From the NCBI GenBank assembly GCA_944363685.1, contig CALVUV010000009.1:1-19402 (forward strand): a stretch of DNA of 19,402 nt, written 5' to 3'. Source of the stretch: an uncultured Bacilli bacterium. Its GTDB lineage: Bacteria > Bacillota_I > Bacilli_A > RF39 > UBA660. Positions 1 through 6,928 of this stretch are shown one piece after another. A program made the translations under genes and the position numbers. Position 1 is the first letter of the stretch, and the number at the start of each line of letters is the position of its first letter. The notes under the pieces were generated by a model. That model had not been told where the DNA came from. It worked only from the letters and a program-made list of their open reading frames with translations, and did not search any database.

Positions 1-344
1 ATAACTAACATTGGTAGTGTATTATTATCTTTCGCTGCTCTTATCGCTCTACTATCACTTATTGGTGTTAAGTTACCACTAGGTGTTACATGATAACTAA
101 AGATACTTAAAAATGTCAAACTAGGTAGTGTTAAAGCTAGTGTTGTATCACTAATTGTTGGATAAGCATAACCATTTACTAAAATATTAGGTAAAACTTT
201 AGTAGGGATTACTAAAGACTGTCCTATCATCAATCTATTTACATTGGATAGGCCATTAAGATCTGTAATATCTCTTACAGAGACACCAAATTTTCTAGCG
301 ATACCATAAAGAGTATCAGCTCGTTTTACTGTATATATAGTCAA
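1..344 (-). CDS. LysM + glycosyl hydrolase 18-like protein, SleL/YaaH type (partial)
   Basis: The gene enters at the left edge of the window, so only the first 114 codons are visible. It starts with TTG at 344-342, preceded by a good Shine-Dalgarno (AAGGAAGTG, about 5 nt spacing); no ATG fits. Residues 3-46 form a LysM peptidoglycan-binding repeat (YTVKRADTLYGIARKFGVS ... LMIGQSLVIP). What follows (TLPSLTFLSIFSYHVTPSG ... SRAIRAAKDNNTLPMLV) matches the start of the GH18 barrel of spore-germination proteins such as B. subtilis SleL/YaaH, which cut cortex fragments. The fold call is from family knowledge; the catalytic DxE-type motif lies outside the window. It follows the YitT gene by 45 nt on the same strand with no terminator between, so they may be co-transcribed. 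A vegetative wall-lytic enzyme is the alternative. Confidence 0.75.
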   Translation of the reverse strand, partial: MTIYTVKRADTLYGIARKFGVSVRDITDLNGLSNVNRLMIGQSLVIPTKVLPNILVNGYAYPTISDTTLALTLPSLTFLSIFSYHVTPSGNLTPISDSRAIRAAKDNNTLPMLV

Positions 345-389
345 AGTATCACTTCCTTACACTTTAACTATATTGTTTATTTGTGATTA

Positions 390-1283
390 TTATACTTCTT
401 TTATTCTAGTTGTACTTTTCTTATTTTTATATTTTTTAGTAGATTTTATATGATTACCTATAATATCAGAAACATCTAAGATAGTAATAAAAGCACTTTC
501 ATCCATTTCATTGGCAATCTTTTTTAATTCAAATACTTCTATTCTAGTTAAAACACAATACATTACTTCTTTTTCTCCTGATAGAAGACCACTTCCATTT
601 ATTTTAGTTACAGTTCTACCAAGTTTTTTATATATTTCATTAGCCATATCTGTTCCCTTTTCAGTAACAATTAAAGCTGCTTTCGCTTGTTCTAGTCCTT
701 CTGAGACAAGGTCTATAACTTTATAAGTTATAAAGTAAGTTAAGACAGAATATAAGGCTCTATCTATTCCAAAAGTTAAAGCTGCAAGACAATAAATAAC
801 AAAGTTAAATAGCATAACTATTTGTCCTACTGATAAAGATGTTTTTTTACTTATAACAAGGGCAACTGATTCTGTTCCATCAATACATGCCCCAAGTCTT
901 ATAACAAGTCCTACTCCTATTCCAAGTAAAACACCTCCAAAGATTGTCGCTAATAATATTTCATCTGTAACTTCATGAAATGTTTCAAAAAAACTAAGGG
1001 CGATTGAAAAAGTTAGCATACTTATAATTGTTCTTATTAGAAAGTTTTTTCCTAAGTTACGATATCCTACATAAACAAATGGGATATTAATTAGAATAAC
1101 AAGTAAACTTATAGGTATTGAAAAAACTTTAGATATGATTATAGATATACCAGTAACTCCCCCATCTAAAATATTATTAGGTATTAGAAAAGTATCTAGG
1201 GAATATGCTGCTAGCATAGCACCTAAAATTATTAATAAATAAGAAAGAATTGTTTTTACATAGTTATTTTTTATTTTTACCAT
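390..1283 (-). CDS. YitT family membrane protein (DUF161 + DUF2179)
   Basis: A 297-residue integral membrane protein. Residues about 10-190 contain five to six hydrophobic segments with the YitT signature DTFLIPNNILDGGVTGISII near residue 30 and GACIDGTESVALVISKKT near 131. Residues about 200-280 form a soluble DUF2179 domain (ALIVTEKG ... INGSGLLSGEKEVMYCVLTR ... FITILDVSDIIGN). The length is usual for the family, which is widespread in Firmicutes with several paralogues per genome; transport of a small solute is suspected but no substrate is established. A strong AAGGAGG at 1291-1297 sets the ATG start at 1283. It lies head-to-head with the GNAT gene at 1386. Confidence 0.93.
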   Translation of the reverse strand: MVKIKNNYVKTILSYLLIILGAMLAAYSLDTFLIPNNILDGGVTGISIIISKVFSIPISLLVILINIPFVYVGYRNLGKNFLIRTIISMLTFSIALSFFETFHEVTDEILLATIFGGVLLGIGVGLVIRLGACIDGTESVALVISKKTSLSVGQIVMLFNFVIYCLAALTFGIDRALYSVLTYFITYKVIDLVSEGLEQAKAALIVTEKGTDMANEIYKKLGRTVTKINGSGLLSGEKEVMYCVLTRIEVFELKKIANEMDESAFITILDVSDIIGNHIKSTKKYKNKKSTTRIKEV

Positions 1284-1325
1284 AAATATACCTCCTTATA
1301 TATTATACAGGAAAATATTATTTTT

Positions 1326-1354
1326 TTGTAAATTAAAGTAAATAATTGTATAAT
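1326..1354 (+). promoter_or_regulatory. sigma-A-type promoter of the GNAT gene
   Basis: TTGTAA at 1326-1331, 17-nt spacer, TATAAT at 1349-1354. The predicted start is about 25 nt before the GNAT ATG. Read on the minus strand the same -35 hexamer is TTACAA, 18 nt from a second TATAAT at 1302-1307 facing YitT. That start point would fall inside the YitT Shine-Dalgarno, so the minus promoter is doubtful. Confidence 0.6.
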
Positions 1355-1385
1355 TGTATTAGAAAAATAATTCTGGAGGATGATT

Positions 1386-1802
1386 ATGGATAATTTAGTT
1401 ATTAGAAAATATGATGATATTGATTTTAGAGAAGTTATAAGTTTATTAAAAAGTCAATTTAATATTAGTGATAGTATTGAATATTTAAATGATAATGCTA
1501 ATAGTTTTGGAATAGTAGCGACTATTAATAAAAGTGTTGTTGGTTATATGAGAGTAGATAAATTAAAAAATATAGGTAAAGATTGTTATTATTACATCTT
1601 AAATTATATTTGTGTAGATAGTAATTATCAAAATATGAATATTGCTACTAAATTATTAGAATTTATTTTTAATTATGCAAATAATGATAATGTTAGTTAT
1701 ATAGAGTTAACTTCTAAACCATCTAGAGAAGCTGCTAATCATTTATATTTAAAGAGTGGTTTTGTTATTAGAGATACTAATGTATTTAGAAAAGAAATTT
1801 AA
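1386..1802 (+). CDS. GNAT family N-acetyltransferase
   Basis: A 138-residue protein with a GNAT layout: strand and helix at residues 3-25, central strands YYYILNYICVD (68-78), then the acetyl-CoA loop region YQNMNIATKLLEF (81-93), in which the usual R/Q-x-x-G-x-G/A loop reads QNMNIA. The C-terminal REAANHLYLKSGFVIRD (114-130) is typical. The longer reading from ATG at 1380 would leave no gap after GGAGG (1375-1379); ATG at 1386 gives 6 nt, so 1386 is chosen. The family acetylates amines or protein N-termini; the substrate cannot be inferred. A tRNA gene follows about 105 nt downstream with its own promoter. Confidence 0.88.
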   Translation: MDNLVIRKYDDIDFREVISLLKSQFNISDSIEYLNDNANSFGIVATINKSVVGYMRVDKLKNIGKDCYYYILNYICVDSNYQNMNIATKLLEFIFNYANNDNVSYIELTSKPSREAANHLYLKSGFVIRDTNVFRKEI

Positions 1803-1862
1803 CTTAGACTGTGAAAATAAAACTTTGTATTTAAAATAATATAATATTTTTTTAAAAATCAC

Positions 1863-1890
1863 TTGCTACTTTTAAAATTTATGGTACAAT
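1863..1890 (+). promoter_or_regulatory. promoter of tRNA-Gly
   Basis: TTGCTA (1863-1868), 16-nt spacer, extended -10 TGG-TACAAT (TACAAT at 1885-1890). The predicted start is near 1897, about 12 nt before the mature tRNA. Confidence 0.7.
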
Positions 1891-1908
1891 AGATATGTAT
1901 TCATTTTT

Positions 1909-1983
1909 GCGGATGTAGTTTAGTGGTTAGAATATGGCCTTGCCAAGGCTGTGACGGGGATTCGATTTCCCTCATCCGCTCCA
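1909..1983 (+). tRNA. tRNA-Gly (anticodon GCC)
   Basis: The acceptor stem GCGGATG (1909-1915) pairs with CATCCGC (1973-1979). The anticodon loop TTGCCAA has GCC at 1942-1944. The T-arm is recognisable (GGGATTCGATTTCCC), the discriminator is T1980, and CCA (1981-1983) is encoded. A full cloverleaf can be drawn by hand. Confidence 0.96.
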
Positions 1984-1993
1984 TAAGAAAATT

Positions 1994-2020
1994 AACCCTT
2001 GTTTTTCAAGGGTTTTATTA
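1994..2020 (+). terminator. intrinsic terminator after tRNA-Gly
   Basis: An 8-bp stem AACCCTTG / CAAGGGTT with a TTTTT loop (1994-2014) is followed by a T-rich run. It sits 11 nt after the tRNA. The reverse strand is followed by TTAATTTTC, so it may also weakly stop the convergent 85-aa gene. Confidence 0.85.
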
Positions 2021-2066
2021 TTTGTAATTTTAGTTTTGACTCCCAATAATTATAATAAATATATTT

Positions 2067-2324
2067 CTATAAATTAAATTCTTCTATATTCTTTTTATAT
2101 TCACTATAACTAATTAACTTTTTATAATAATCCATAGGGTTATCTATACCTAGTTCAACTAGAATACTATATGCTATAGTACTATTAATTTTAAAGAAAC
2201 AAGCATCATCTTTTAATAGTTCTTCTATTAATTTAAACTTTTTTAATTCTTCTAATTCCTCTATAGTATTTGCATTTTCTAATTCTTTTACTTTCTTTTC
2301 TACTATTTCTTTCAAATAATCCAT
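2067..2324 (-). CDS. small hypothetical protein, second gene of a pair
   Basis: An 85-residue acidic, Lys/Glu-rich and largely helical protein with no family I recognise. The N-terminal half (KEIVEKKVKELENANTIEEL and on) looks like an amphipathic coiled-coil helix; the C-terminal half has a hydrophobic core (INSTIAYSILVELGIDNPMDYYKKL). A Shine-Dalgarno (AGGAGA) lies before ATG at 2324, and only 8 nt separate it from the end of the transglutaminase-like gene, so the two are almost certainly co-transcribed. A role as partner or regulator of that protein is inference from position only. Confidence 0.75.
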   Translation of the reverse strand: MDYLKEIVEKKVKELENANTIEELEELKKFKLIEELLKDDACFFKINSTIAYSILVELGIDNPMDYYKKLISYSEYKKNIEEFNL

Positions 2325-2332
2325 AATCTCTC

Positions 2333-3370
2333 CTATTTACTAAATCCTTCTATCTCAATACCAATATTATTAGAGTCTTCAATAGCTTTACGTGTTTTCC
2401 TTGGTGTTAAATATTCTAATGAACCATTTCCATATTTAAAGCTATAACCACCTATCTTTTTCATATCAACAGCTTCATGTTTATGTTCTCTTATTTCTTT
2501 TTCATTAAAGTTTATTATTTCACCATAATTAAAGCCATTTTTATCTTTTTCTCTTATTGGTATATAAACAATATGTTTTTGTTCTTCTTTAGTAAATAAT
2601 GACTTAATCAAAGTATTAATATATTTAATAGCAGAAGCACTACCTAGATTTTCTTCTAATAATAAATTATTAATTAAAGAAAAGTTATCTATTACTCTAT
2701 CTTGAATATCTGGAATATTACGTATTTTAAAACTTTTACAATTAACAAGAGCACTGACAATAGAATTTGTTCTATCTTTAAAATCTACATAATCAATTTG
2801 TGTTGATTCAGCTAGATTTAATCCTAAATCATAAATATTAATCTTTCTTGCCCCATTTTCATCTTGAAATAAAGCTCCTAGTCCATTAGGTCTTAATCCT
2901 AACTTACTTCTTGTAAGATCATCCATAGTATAATCATCTTTTTCTTCTTGATTTAGGGAAGTAGCATCTGCATTAAATAATAGTCCTTCTGCCTTAAAAT
3001 AAACACTTCTATGGGGACCACTTTCATTAATTACACAGGGAATATTATGTTTAGTTAAGAAGAAAGAATATAGTTCGGCATGAGTTTTACAAGTTACTCT
3101 ATTATTAGTTAAATTAATCATGTCTATTGTTTGATTATATACTTTTTGTAAAAATTCTATACTTAGATCTTGATTAAAGGCAAGTACTTCTTCATCATAT
3201 TCTACTATTTCATTTAAATTATTATAAAGTTTTAAAGCGATAGATATATCATTAGATTCTAATGGTAAGTCTTTCTCTGCTCTTTTAATAAATTTCTTAC
3301 CTGGTCTTACATCTGGTTTAAAAACTTTTCCATAATGTTCTAGAGGTTTATCAATTCCATAAGGTATCAT
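2333..3370 (-). CDS. transglutaminase-like cysteine protein
   Basis: A 345-residue soluble protein without signal peptide or membrane segment. Residues 88-138 carry the likely Cys-His-Asp triad of the transglutaminase-like fold: Cys94 at the start of a helix (VTCKTHAELYSFFLTKHNIP), His120 (SGPHRSVYF) and Asp135 (LLFNADATS). The N-terminal 85 residues are helical; the C-terminal 200 residues are unassigned, ending in IGIEIEGFSK. Bacterial members of this fold are often thiol proteases or amidases rather than cross-linkers; the substrate is unknown. AGGTGAT (about 3376-3382) sets ATG at 3370. It heads the pair with the 85-aa gene. The family call rests on motif spacing alone. Confidence 0.65.
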   Translation of the reverse strand: MIPYGIDKPLEHYGKVFKPDVRPGKKFIKRAEKDLPLESNDISIALKLYNNLNEIVEYDEEVLAFNQDLSIEFLQKVYNQTIDMINLTNNRVTCKTHAELYSFFLTKHNIPCVINESGPHRSVYFKAEGLLFNADATSLNQEEKDDYTMDDLTRSKLGLRPNGLGALFQDENGARKINIYDLGLNLAESTQIDYVDFKDRTNSIVSALVNCKSFKIRNIPDIQDRVIDNFSLINNLLLEENLGSASAIKYINTLIKSLFTKEEQKHIVYIPIREKDKNGFNYGEIINFNEKEIREHKHEAVDMKKIGGYSFKYGNGSLEYLTPRKTRKAIEDSNNIGIEIEGFSK

Positions 3371-3399
3371 GTTATCACCTAATACTATTATACAAAAAA

Positions 3400-3513
3400 A
3401 TTGGAAAAAGAAAAAGAGCTTTAAGCTCTTATCTGCAATTTGGAGCGATTGGTTAAGTTATTTACAACTTTTCAATCACAATTAGGAATTAATACATATT
3501 TGTATCAATTTCT
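3400..3513 (-). ncRNA. candidate small RNA or terminated leader upstream of the transglutaminase-like gene
   Basis: A promoter at 3520-3548 and an intrinsic terminator at 3405-3430, both on the minus strand, bracket about 114 nt with no ORF of note. In transcription order the RNA can form: a 5-bp hairpin (ATACA AATA TGTAT); a longer stem-loop in which AATTGTGATTG pairs with CAATCGC plus AATT around an inner AAGTT/AACTT hairpin; then the terminator. It matches no RNA family I know. It may be a free sRNA, or an attenuated or riboswitch-like leader of the gene starting at 3370. Confidence 0.4.
3405..3430 (-). terminator. intrinsic terminator upstream of the transglutaminase-like gene
   Basis: A perfect 8-bp inverted repeat AAGAGCTT/AAGCTCTT (3414-3430) around one T is followed on the minus strand by TTTTTCTTTTTCC. 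It lies 35-60 nt upstream of the 3370 start codon, which makes it a leader or sRNA terminator, not the end of a coding gene. A TATAAT (3387-3392) between it and the gene could restart transcription, though with no good -35. Confidence 0.7.
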
Positions 3514-3519
3514 ATATAC

Positions 3520-3548
3520 ATCTTACCACAAGTTTTAATTATTTCCAA
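3520..3548 (-). promoter_or_regulatory. promoter of the candidate small RNA/leader
   Basis: Minus-strand TTGGAA (3548-3543), 17-nt spacer, extended -10 TGG-TAAGAT (TAAGAT at 3525-3520). The predicted start is near 3513. It diverges from the GNAT promoter at 3576. Confidence 0.55.
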
Positions 3549-3575
3549 TAGAAATGCGAAAATTTTTGATTTTAA

Positions 3576-3584
3576 TGTTATAAT
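3576..3584 (+). promoter_or_regulatory. extended -10 promoter of the GNAT/MBL/phosphoesterase operon
   Basis: TG-T-TATAAT, with TATAAT at 3579-3584 and no convincing -35. The predicted start near 3591 gives a leader of about 16 nt to the ATG at 3607. Confidence 0.5.
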
Positions 3585-3606
3585 TATATATAGGTTGGTG
3601 ATTATA

Positions 3607-4077
3607 ATGATTATTAGAAAAGCGAAAAAAAGTGATATTGATGACATAATAAGGTTAGCAGATCAATTAAGAAAAACAGAGGCACCATTGGATAAAACAA
3701 AAAATATTAAAGAAGATTCTTATTTAAGTGATATATATAGAGAAAAAGAATTAAAATATATATCTTCTAGAAAGAAAATATTTCTTGTTGCTGAAATTGA
3801 TAAAAAAATAATCGGATATGTAAACGGATATATTGTTGAAAACCCAGATATATATTATAGAGAGCCTGTGGCTTACTTAGATTGTTTATGTGTTGATAAA
3901 GTATCTAGAAAACAAGGTATAGGTAAAAAATTAATTGATGAATTTTCTAGTATTGTTAAGAAAAAAGGTGCGAAATATGTTAAATTAAATGCATTTGAAA
4001 ATAATACACCAGCAGTTAATCTTTATAAAAAAGAAGGATTTGAGGAATACTCTATCTATTATATGAAAAAAATTTAA
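3607..4077 (+). CDS. GNAT family N-acetyltransferase
   Basis: A 156-residue enzyme. The acetyl-CoA binding motif A is clear: LDCLCVDKVSRKQGIGKKLI at residues 91-110, with RKQGIG as the pyrophosphate loop. Motif B follows (NNTPAVNLYKKEGFEEYSI, 132-150), as expected for a complete GNAT fold. An upstream in-frame TTG at 3595 would also open the frame, but GGTG at 3597-3600 has 6-nt spacing to ATG 3607, which is chosen. It is the first gene of a plus-strand operon; the MBL-fold gene starts 20 nt after its stop. The substrate is unknown. Confidence 0.9.
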   Translation: MIIRKAKKSDIDDIIRLADQLRKTEAPLDKTKNIKEDSYLSDIYREKELKYISSRKKIFLVAEIDKKIIGYVNGYIVENPDIYYREPVAYLDCLCVDKVSRKQGIGKKLIDEFSSIVKKKGAKYVKLNAFENNTPAVNLYKKEGFEEYSIYYMKKI

Positions 4078-4097
4078 GATATTATTAGGAGGACGCT

Positions 4098-4733
4098 ATG
4101 AATATAGATAATATTGAAATAAACACACAAAGTAGTATAAGGTTAGGATTTGATAAAGTAATTTACTTTGATCCATATAAGATAGAAACTGATAAACACG
4201 ATTCAGATATTATATTTATTACTCATAATCATTATGATCACATGGATGGCGAATCAATTGAAAAAATTAAAAATGATAATACAATTGTTGTTGCTCCAAA
4301 ATCAATGGAAGATATAATTAGTAAAATAGAATTTAGTGATTACATATATTTAGAACCATTTGATGAAACTAACTTAGATAATATAAATATTAAAACTATA
4401 CCAGCATACAATAATGAAAAGCAATTTCACCCTAGAGCAAATAACTGGCTAGGATATATAGTAACCATAGATAATACTACATATTATATTGCTGGAGATA
4501 CAGATGTAACAGATGAAGCAAGTAATGTAAAATGTGATATTGCTTTTATTCCAATTGGAGGACACTTCACAATGGATGTTAAAGAAGCAACTGAACTAAT
4601 TATAAAAATAAATCCTAAAATTGTTATACCAATACATTATGGCTCTATAATAGGAGAACCAACATATGGGAAAATATTAAAGGAAAACCTATTTGATACA
4701 AATATAGAAGTAATAGAAAAATTACAATTTTAA
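4098..4733 (+). CDS. metallo-beta-lactamase-fold hydrolase, UlaG/YtkL-like
   Basis: A 211-residue metal-dependent hydrolase. The metal ligands are visible: HNHYDH (His43, His45, Asp47, His48), Asp134 in AGDTDVTDE, and His180 in IPIHYGS; His156 (GGHFTMD) may also take part. This short single-domain form matches the UPF0173/YtkL/UlaG-like branch rather than a beta-lactamase or RNase J. AGGAGG lies 7 nt before the ATG. It is the middle gene of the GNAT-MBL-phosphoesterase operon. The physiological substrate of this branch is poorly known. Confidence 0.9.
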   Translation: MNIDNIEINTQSSIRLGFDKVIYFDPYKIETDKHDSDIIFITHNHYDHMDGESIEKIKNDNTIVVAPKSMEDIISKIEFSDYIYLEPFDETNLDNINIKTIPAYNNEKQFHPRANNWLGYIVTIDNTTYYIAGDTDVTDEASNVKCDIAFIPIGGHFTMDVKEATELIIKINPKIVIPIHYGSIIGEPTYGKILKENLFDTNIEVIEKLQF

Positions 4734-4747
4734 AGTGAGGTAAAAGA

Positions 4748-5584
4748 ATGGATAGAATTGCAATAATTTCAGATATACATGGTAATTTAGAAGCATTAAA
4801 ATCAGTTTTAGATGATATTAAAAAAAGAGATATAGATAAGATTTATTGTCTTGGCGATATTATAGCAAAAGGTAGTCATCAACAAGAATGTGTTGATTTA
4901 GTTAGAAACTCTTGTGAAGTAATTATAAAAGGAAATTGTGATGAATACTTTACTAGTGATACAGATTTGACTAATAAATCAGAAGAAGAAATTAATAGAA
5001 TTAATTGGAATAAAAGCAAAATAGATAATGATACAGCAAAGTTTTTAAATAATTTGCCATTTTGTTATGAATTTTATATGAGTGGAAGATTGGTTAGATT
5101 AATACATGCGCATCCTCAAAAAATTGATAAATTTGCTGGTAATATTGATAAATTAGAAAGATTATATGAATTGTTATTACCAAGCGAAAATACAATATCA
5201 GATAAAAAAGCAGATATATTAATATATGGTCATATACATACTCCTTATTTACAAAAAATATATAATAGATTTATAATAAATACGGGTTCAGTTGGAAATG
5301 CAATAGATGTATTTAGAAATGACGATAAGGATGGTAATGTTAAAAACACTACAGTTGCTAATTACTTAATAATTTCTGGAGTATTAAATTCTAGCGATAT
5401 CAATGAACCTATATCTTATGAATTAGTTAATGTTTCGTACGATATTGATAAGGAATTATCAGATAATTCTGATAATATTGAATTTGATTCTTATTCCGAA
5501 GAATTAAAAAAAGGTAAATATCGAGACATGACTAAAATTTATAATAGTTTTGAGGCAAGAGGAATCGATAAAGATAAAATATAA
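4748..5584 (+). CDS. calcineurin-like metallophosphoesterase
   Basis: A 278-residue phosphoesterase with all the core motifs: SDIHGN (Asp9, His11), GDIIAKG (Asp37), GNCDE (Asn63), LIHAHP (His120, His122) and GHIHTPY (His162, His164). These bind two divalent metals. The N-terminal 200 residues are the catalytic domain of the YfcE/Metallophos_2 class; the C-terminal tail (200-278) is acidic and unassigned. GTGAGG precedes the ATG and the gap to the MBL gene is 14 nt, so it is co-transcribed. It is the last chromosomal gene before the mobile element; insertion at or near its 3' end cannot be excluded, but the protein looks complete. Confidence 0.92.
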   Translation: MDRIAIISDIHGNLEALKSVLDDIKKRDIDKIYCLGDIIAKGSHQQECVDLVRNSCEVIIKGNCDEYFTSDTDLTNKSEEEINRINWNKSKIDNDTAKFLNNLPFCYEFYMSGRLVRLIHAHPQKIDKFAGNIDKLERLYELLLPSENTISDKKADILIYGHIHTPYLQKIYNRFIINTGSVGNAIDVFRNDDKDGNVKNTTVANYLIISGVLNSSDINEPISYELVNVSYDIDKELSDNSDNIEFDSYSEELKKGKYRDMTKIYNSFEARGIDKDKI

Positions 5585-5590
5585 AATATT

Positions 5591-5632
5591 AAAGACAATA
5601 ACTTATCTTTCAAAGCCATTGTCTTTTTTTTT
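5591..5632 (+). terminator. intrinsic terminator of the phosphoesterase operon
   Basis: A 9-bp stem AAAGACAAT (5591-5599) / ATTGTCTTT (5618-5626) with an 18-nt loop is followed by more T residues. It overlaps the last codons of the convergent relaxase gene and may serve both directions, though the minus-strand tail (TTTAATATTTTAT) is weaker. The loop is long, so efficiency is uncertain. Confidence 0.7.
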
Positions 5633-6928
5633 GCCCTTTTTAGTTTGATAAAAATCTTCAGCTGCCTCATCCATTTCATTATTAATATGTTTAGTTGATT
5701 TATCAATTTCCTTTTTATTGAATAAATTAAATCCTTTAAATGATTTTTCATTTTTTCTTTTAACTTCTGGATCATAATCTCTTTTAAAATACTCTAAATC
5801 TAATCCACTATAATTAAATAATTTATCTACTATTGTTTGAATAAATTCAGGTAATTTTTTGAATACCTTATTTAAGTGATAAATAAGATAATTAGTTTTT
5901 TCTTTTTCCCTTTTATACATACCTTCATATTGATTACTTAATCCTTTATAATAATCTCTTTCTTCTTCTAATTTTTTGTTTTCATCCCATAACTGATTTT
6001 TAGACTTAATAACAATTTTATTATTAAGTTTTTTCTTTTTATCAATTTCATCAGTTATATCACTTTTATCTTTGTTAAGTTTATTTATTTGTTTATTGAT
6101 AGATTGTTTACTATCTTCTAAATCAGATACTTCATTTTCAAGATTAGATATTTCTTGTTTAAGTCCTTTAACTCTTTCATTAAAGAGTTTTCTTTCATAT
6201 GAAGTAATATCTCGATTTTTACCTTTTTCTTTTTCTTTAAGTTTAGAATCTAGACCATAAGCAATATTAAATTCATTAATACATCTTTCTCTCATTTTAT
6301 CTTGAATAACTACTAATGATTCTTTAGTAAAAATAGAAGTCTTTCCAACTTGCCTTGATAAACCAGTTTTGCAATTTTCCTTAACTGGAACTCCAACTAT
6401 ATGCATATGTGGAGAGTGTTCATCAAAATGGATTGTAGCATTTGCTATATAAAAGTCTGGAACTATTTCTTGTAAATCTTCAAGTTGTTGCTCAAATACT
6501 TGCGCCATTTGATATTTATATTCTAAACTTTTATCATCCCAATATTCCATATTTCCAAGTTCAATAACTATCTCACAAGCAAGATCATGTTTTGTATCAT
6601 TAGCAATTTTATTAAAATAGTTATCTATTTTTCTATCATCTCTTATTTGTTTATTATTGTATTCAATTCGTGCTTCATTAAATAAATCTAAATATAATTC
6701 TTTAACATCTTTAACAATATCATTTGAACCTTTGATAGTTTTAATTAACTCTTGATTATTATCATATTGTCTTAAATTATGATGATTAACTTTTCCTAAT
6801 TGCTTAACATTTTGAATAGCATTGTTATTCTTTGATGTAGTACCAGATGGAGTATTCTTTGCTTCTTGTCTTGCTTTAATAGATTTGTTTTTATCATTAC
6901 CTAAATGTAGTGAATAAGATAATTCCAT
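5603..6928 (-). CDS. MobV/Mob_Pre family relaxase (plasmid mobilization/recombination protein)
   Basis: A 441-residue relaxase that nicks oriT and pilots the strand in conjugative mobilization. The family metal-binding signature is intact: IHFDEHSPHMH at residues 166-176 (His167, Asp169, His174, His176). HHNLRQYDNN (49-58) corresponds to the conserved N-terminal His-Asn-Arg motif. Residues 250-345 form a long Lys/Glu-rich coiled coil and the C-terminus is highly basic. AGGGGGTG lies 8 nt before ATG 6928. It follows the recombinase on the same strand, with the oriT-like block directly upstream, as in pMV158 and Tn4451-like elements. Its 3' end overlaps the terminator of the convergent phosphoesterase operon. 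Confidence 0.93.
   Translation of the reverse strand: MELSYSLHLGNDKNKSIKARQEAKNTPSGTTSKNNNAIQNVKQLGKVNHHNLRQYDNNQELIKTIKGSNDIVKDVKELYLDLFNEARIEYNNKQIRDDRKIDNYFNKIANDTKHDLACEIVIELGNMEYWDDKSLEYKYQMAQVFEQQLEDLQEIVPDFYIANATIHFDEHSPHMHIVGVPVKENCKTGLSRQVGKTSIFTKESLVVIQDKMRERCINEFNIAYGLDSKLKEKEKGKNRDITSYERKLFNERVKGLKQEISNLENEVSDLEDSKQSINKQINKLNKDKSDITDEIDKKKKLNNKIVIKSKNQLWDENKKLEEERDYYKGLSNQYEGMYKREKEKTNYLIYHLNKVFKKLPEFIQTIVDKLFNYSGLDLEYFKRDYDPEVKRKNEKSFKGFNLFNKKEIDKSTKHINNEMDEAAEDFYQTKKGKKKDNGFER

Noticed and set aside
5539..5775. 78-residue minus-strand open frame overlapping the relaxase 3' end
   Set aside because: Out of frame with the relaxase, covers the terminator, and has biased Lys/Ile/Leu content without a ribosome site.
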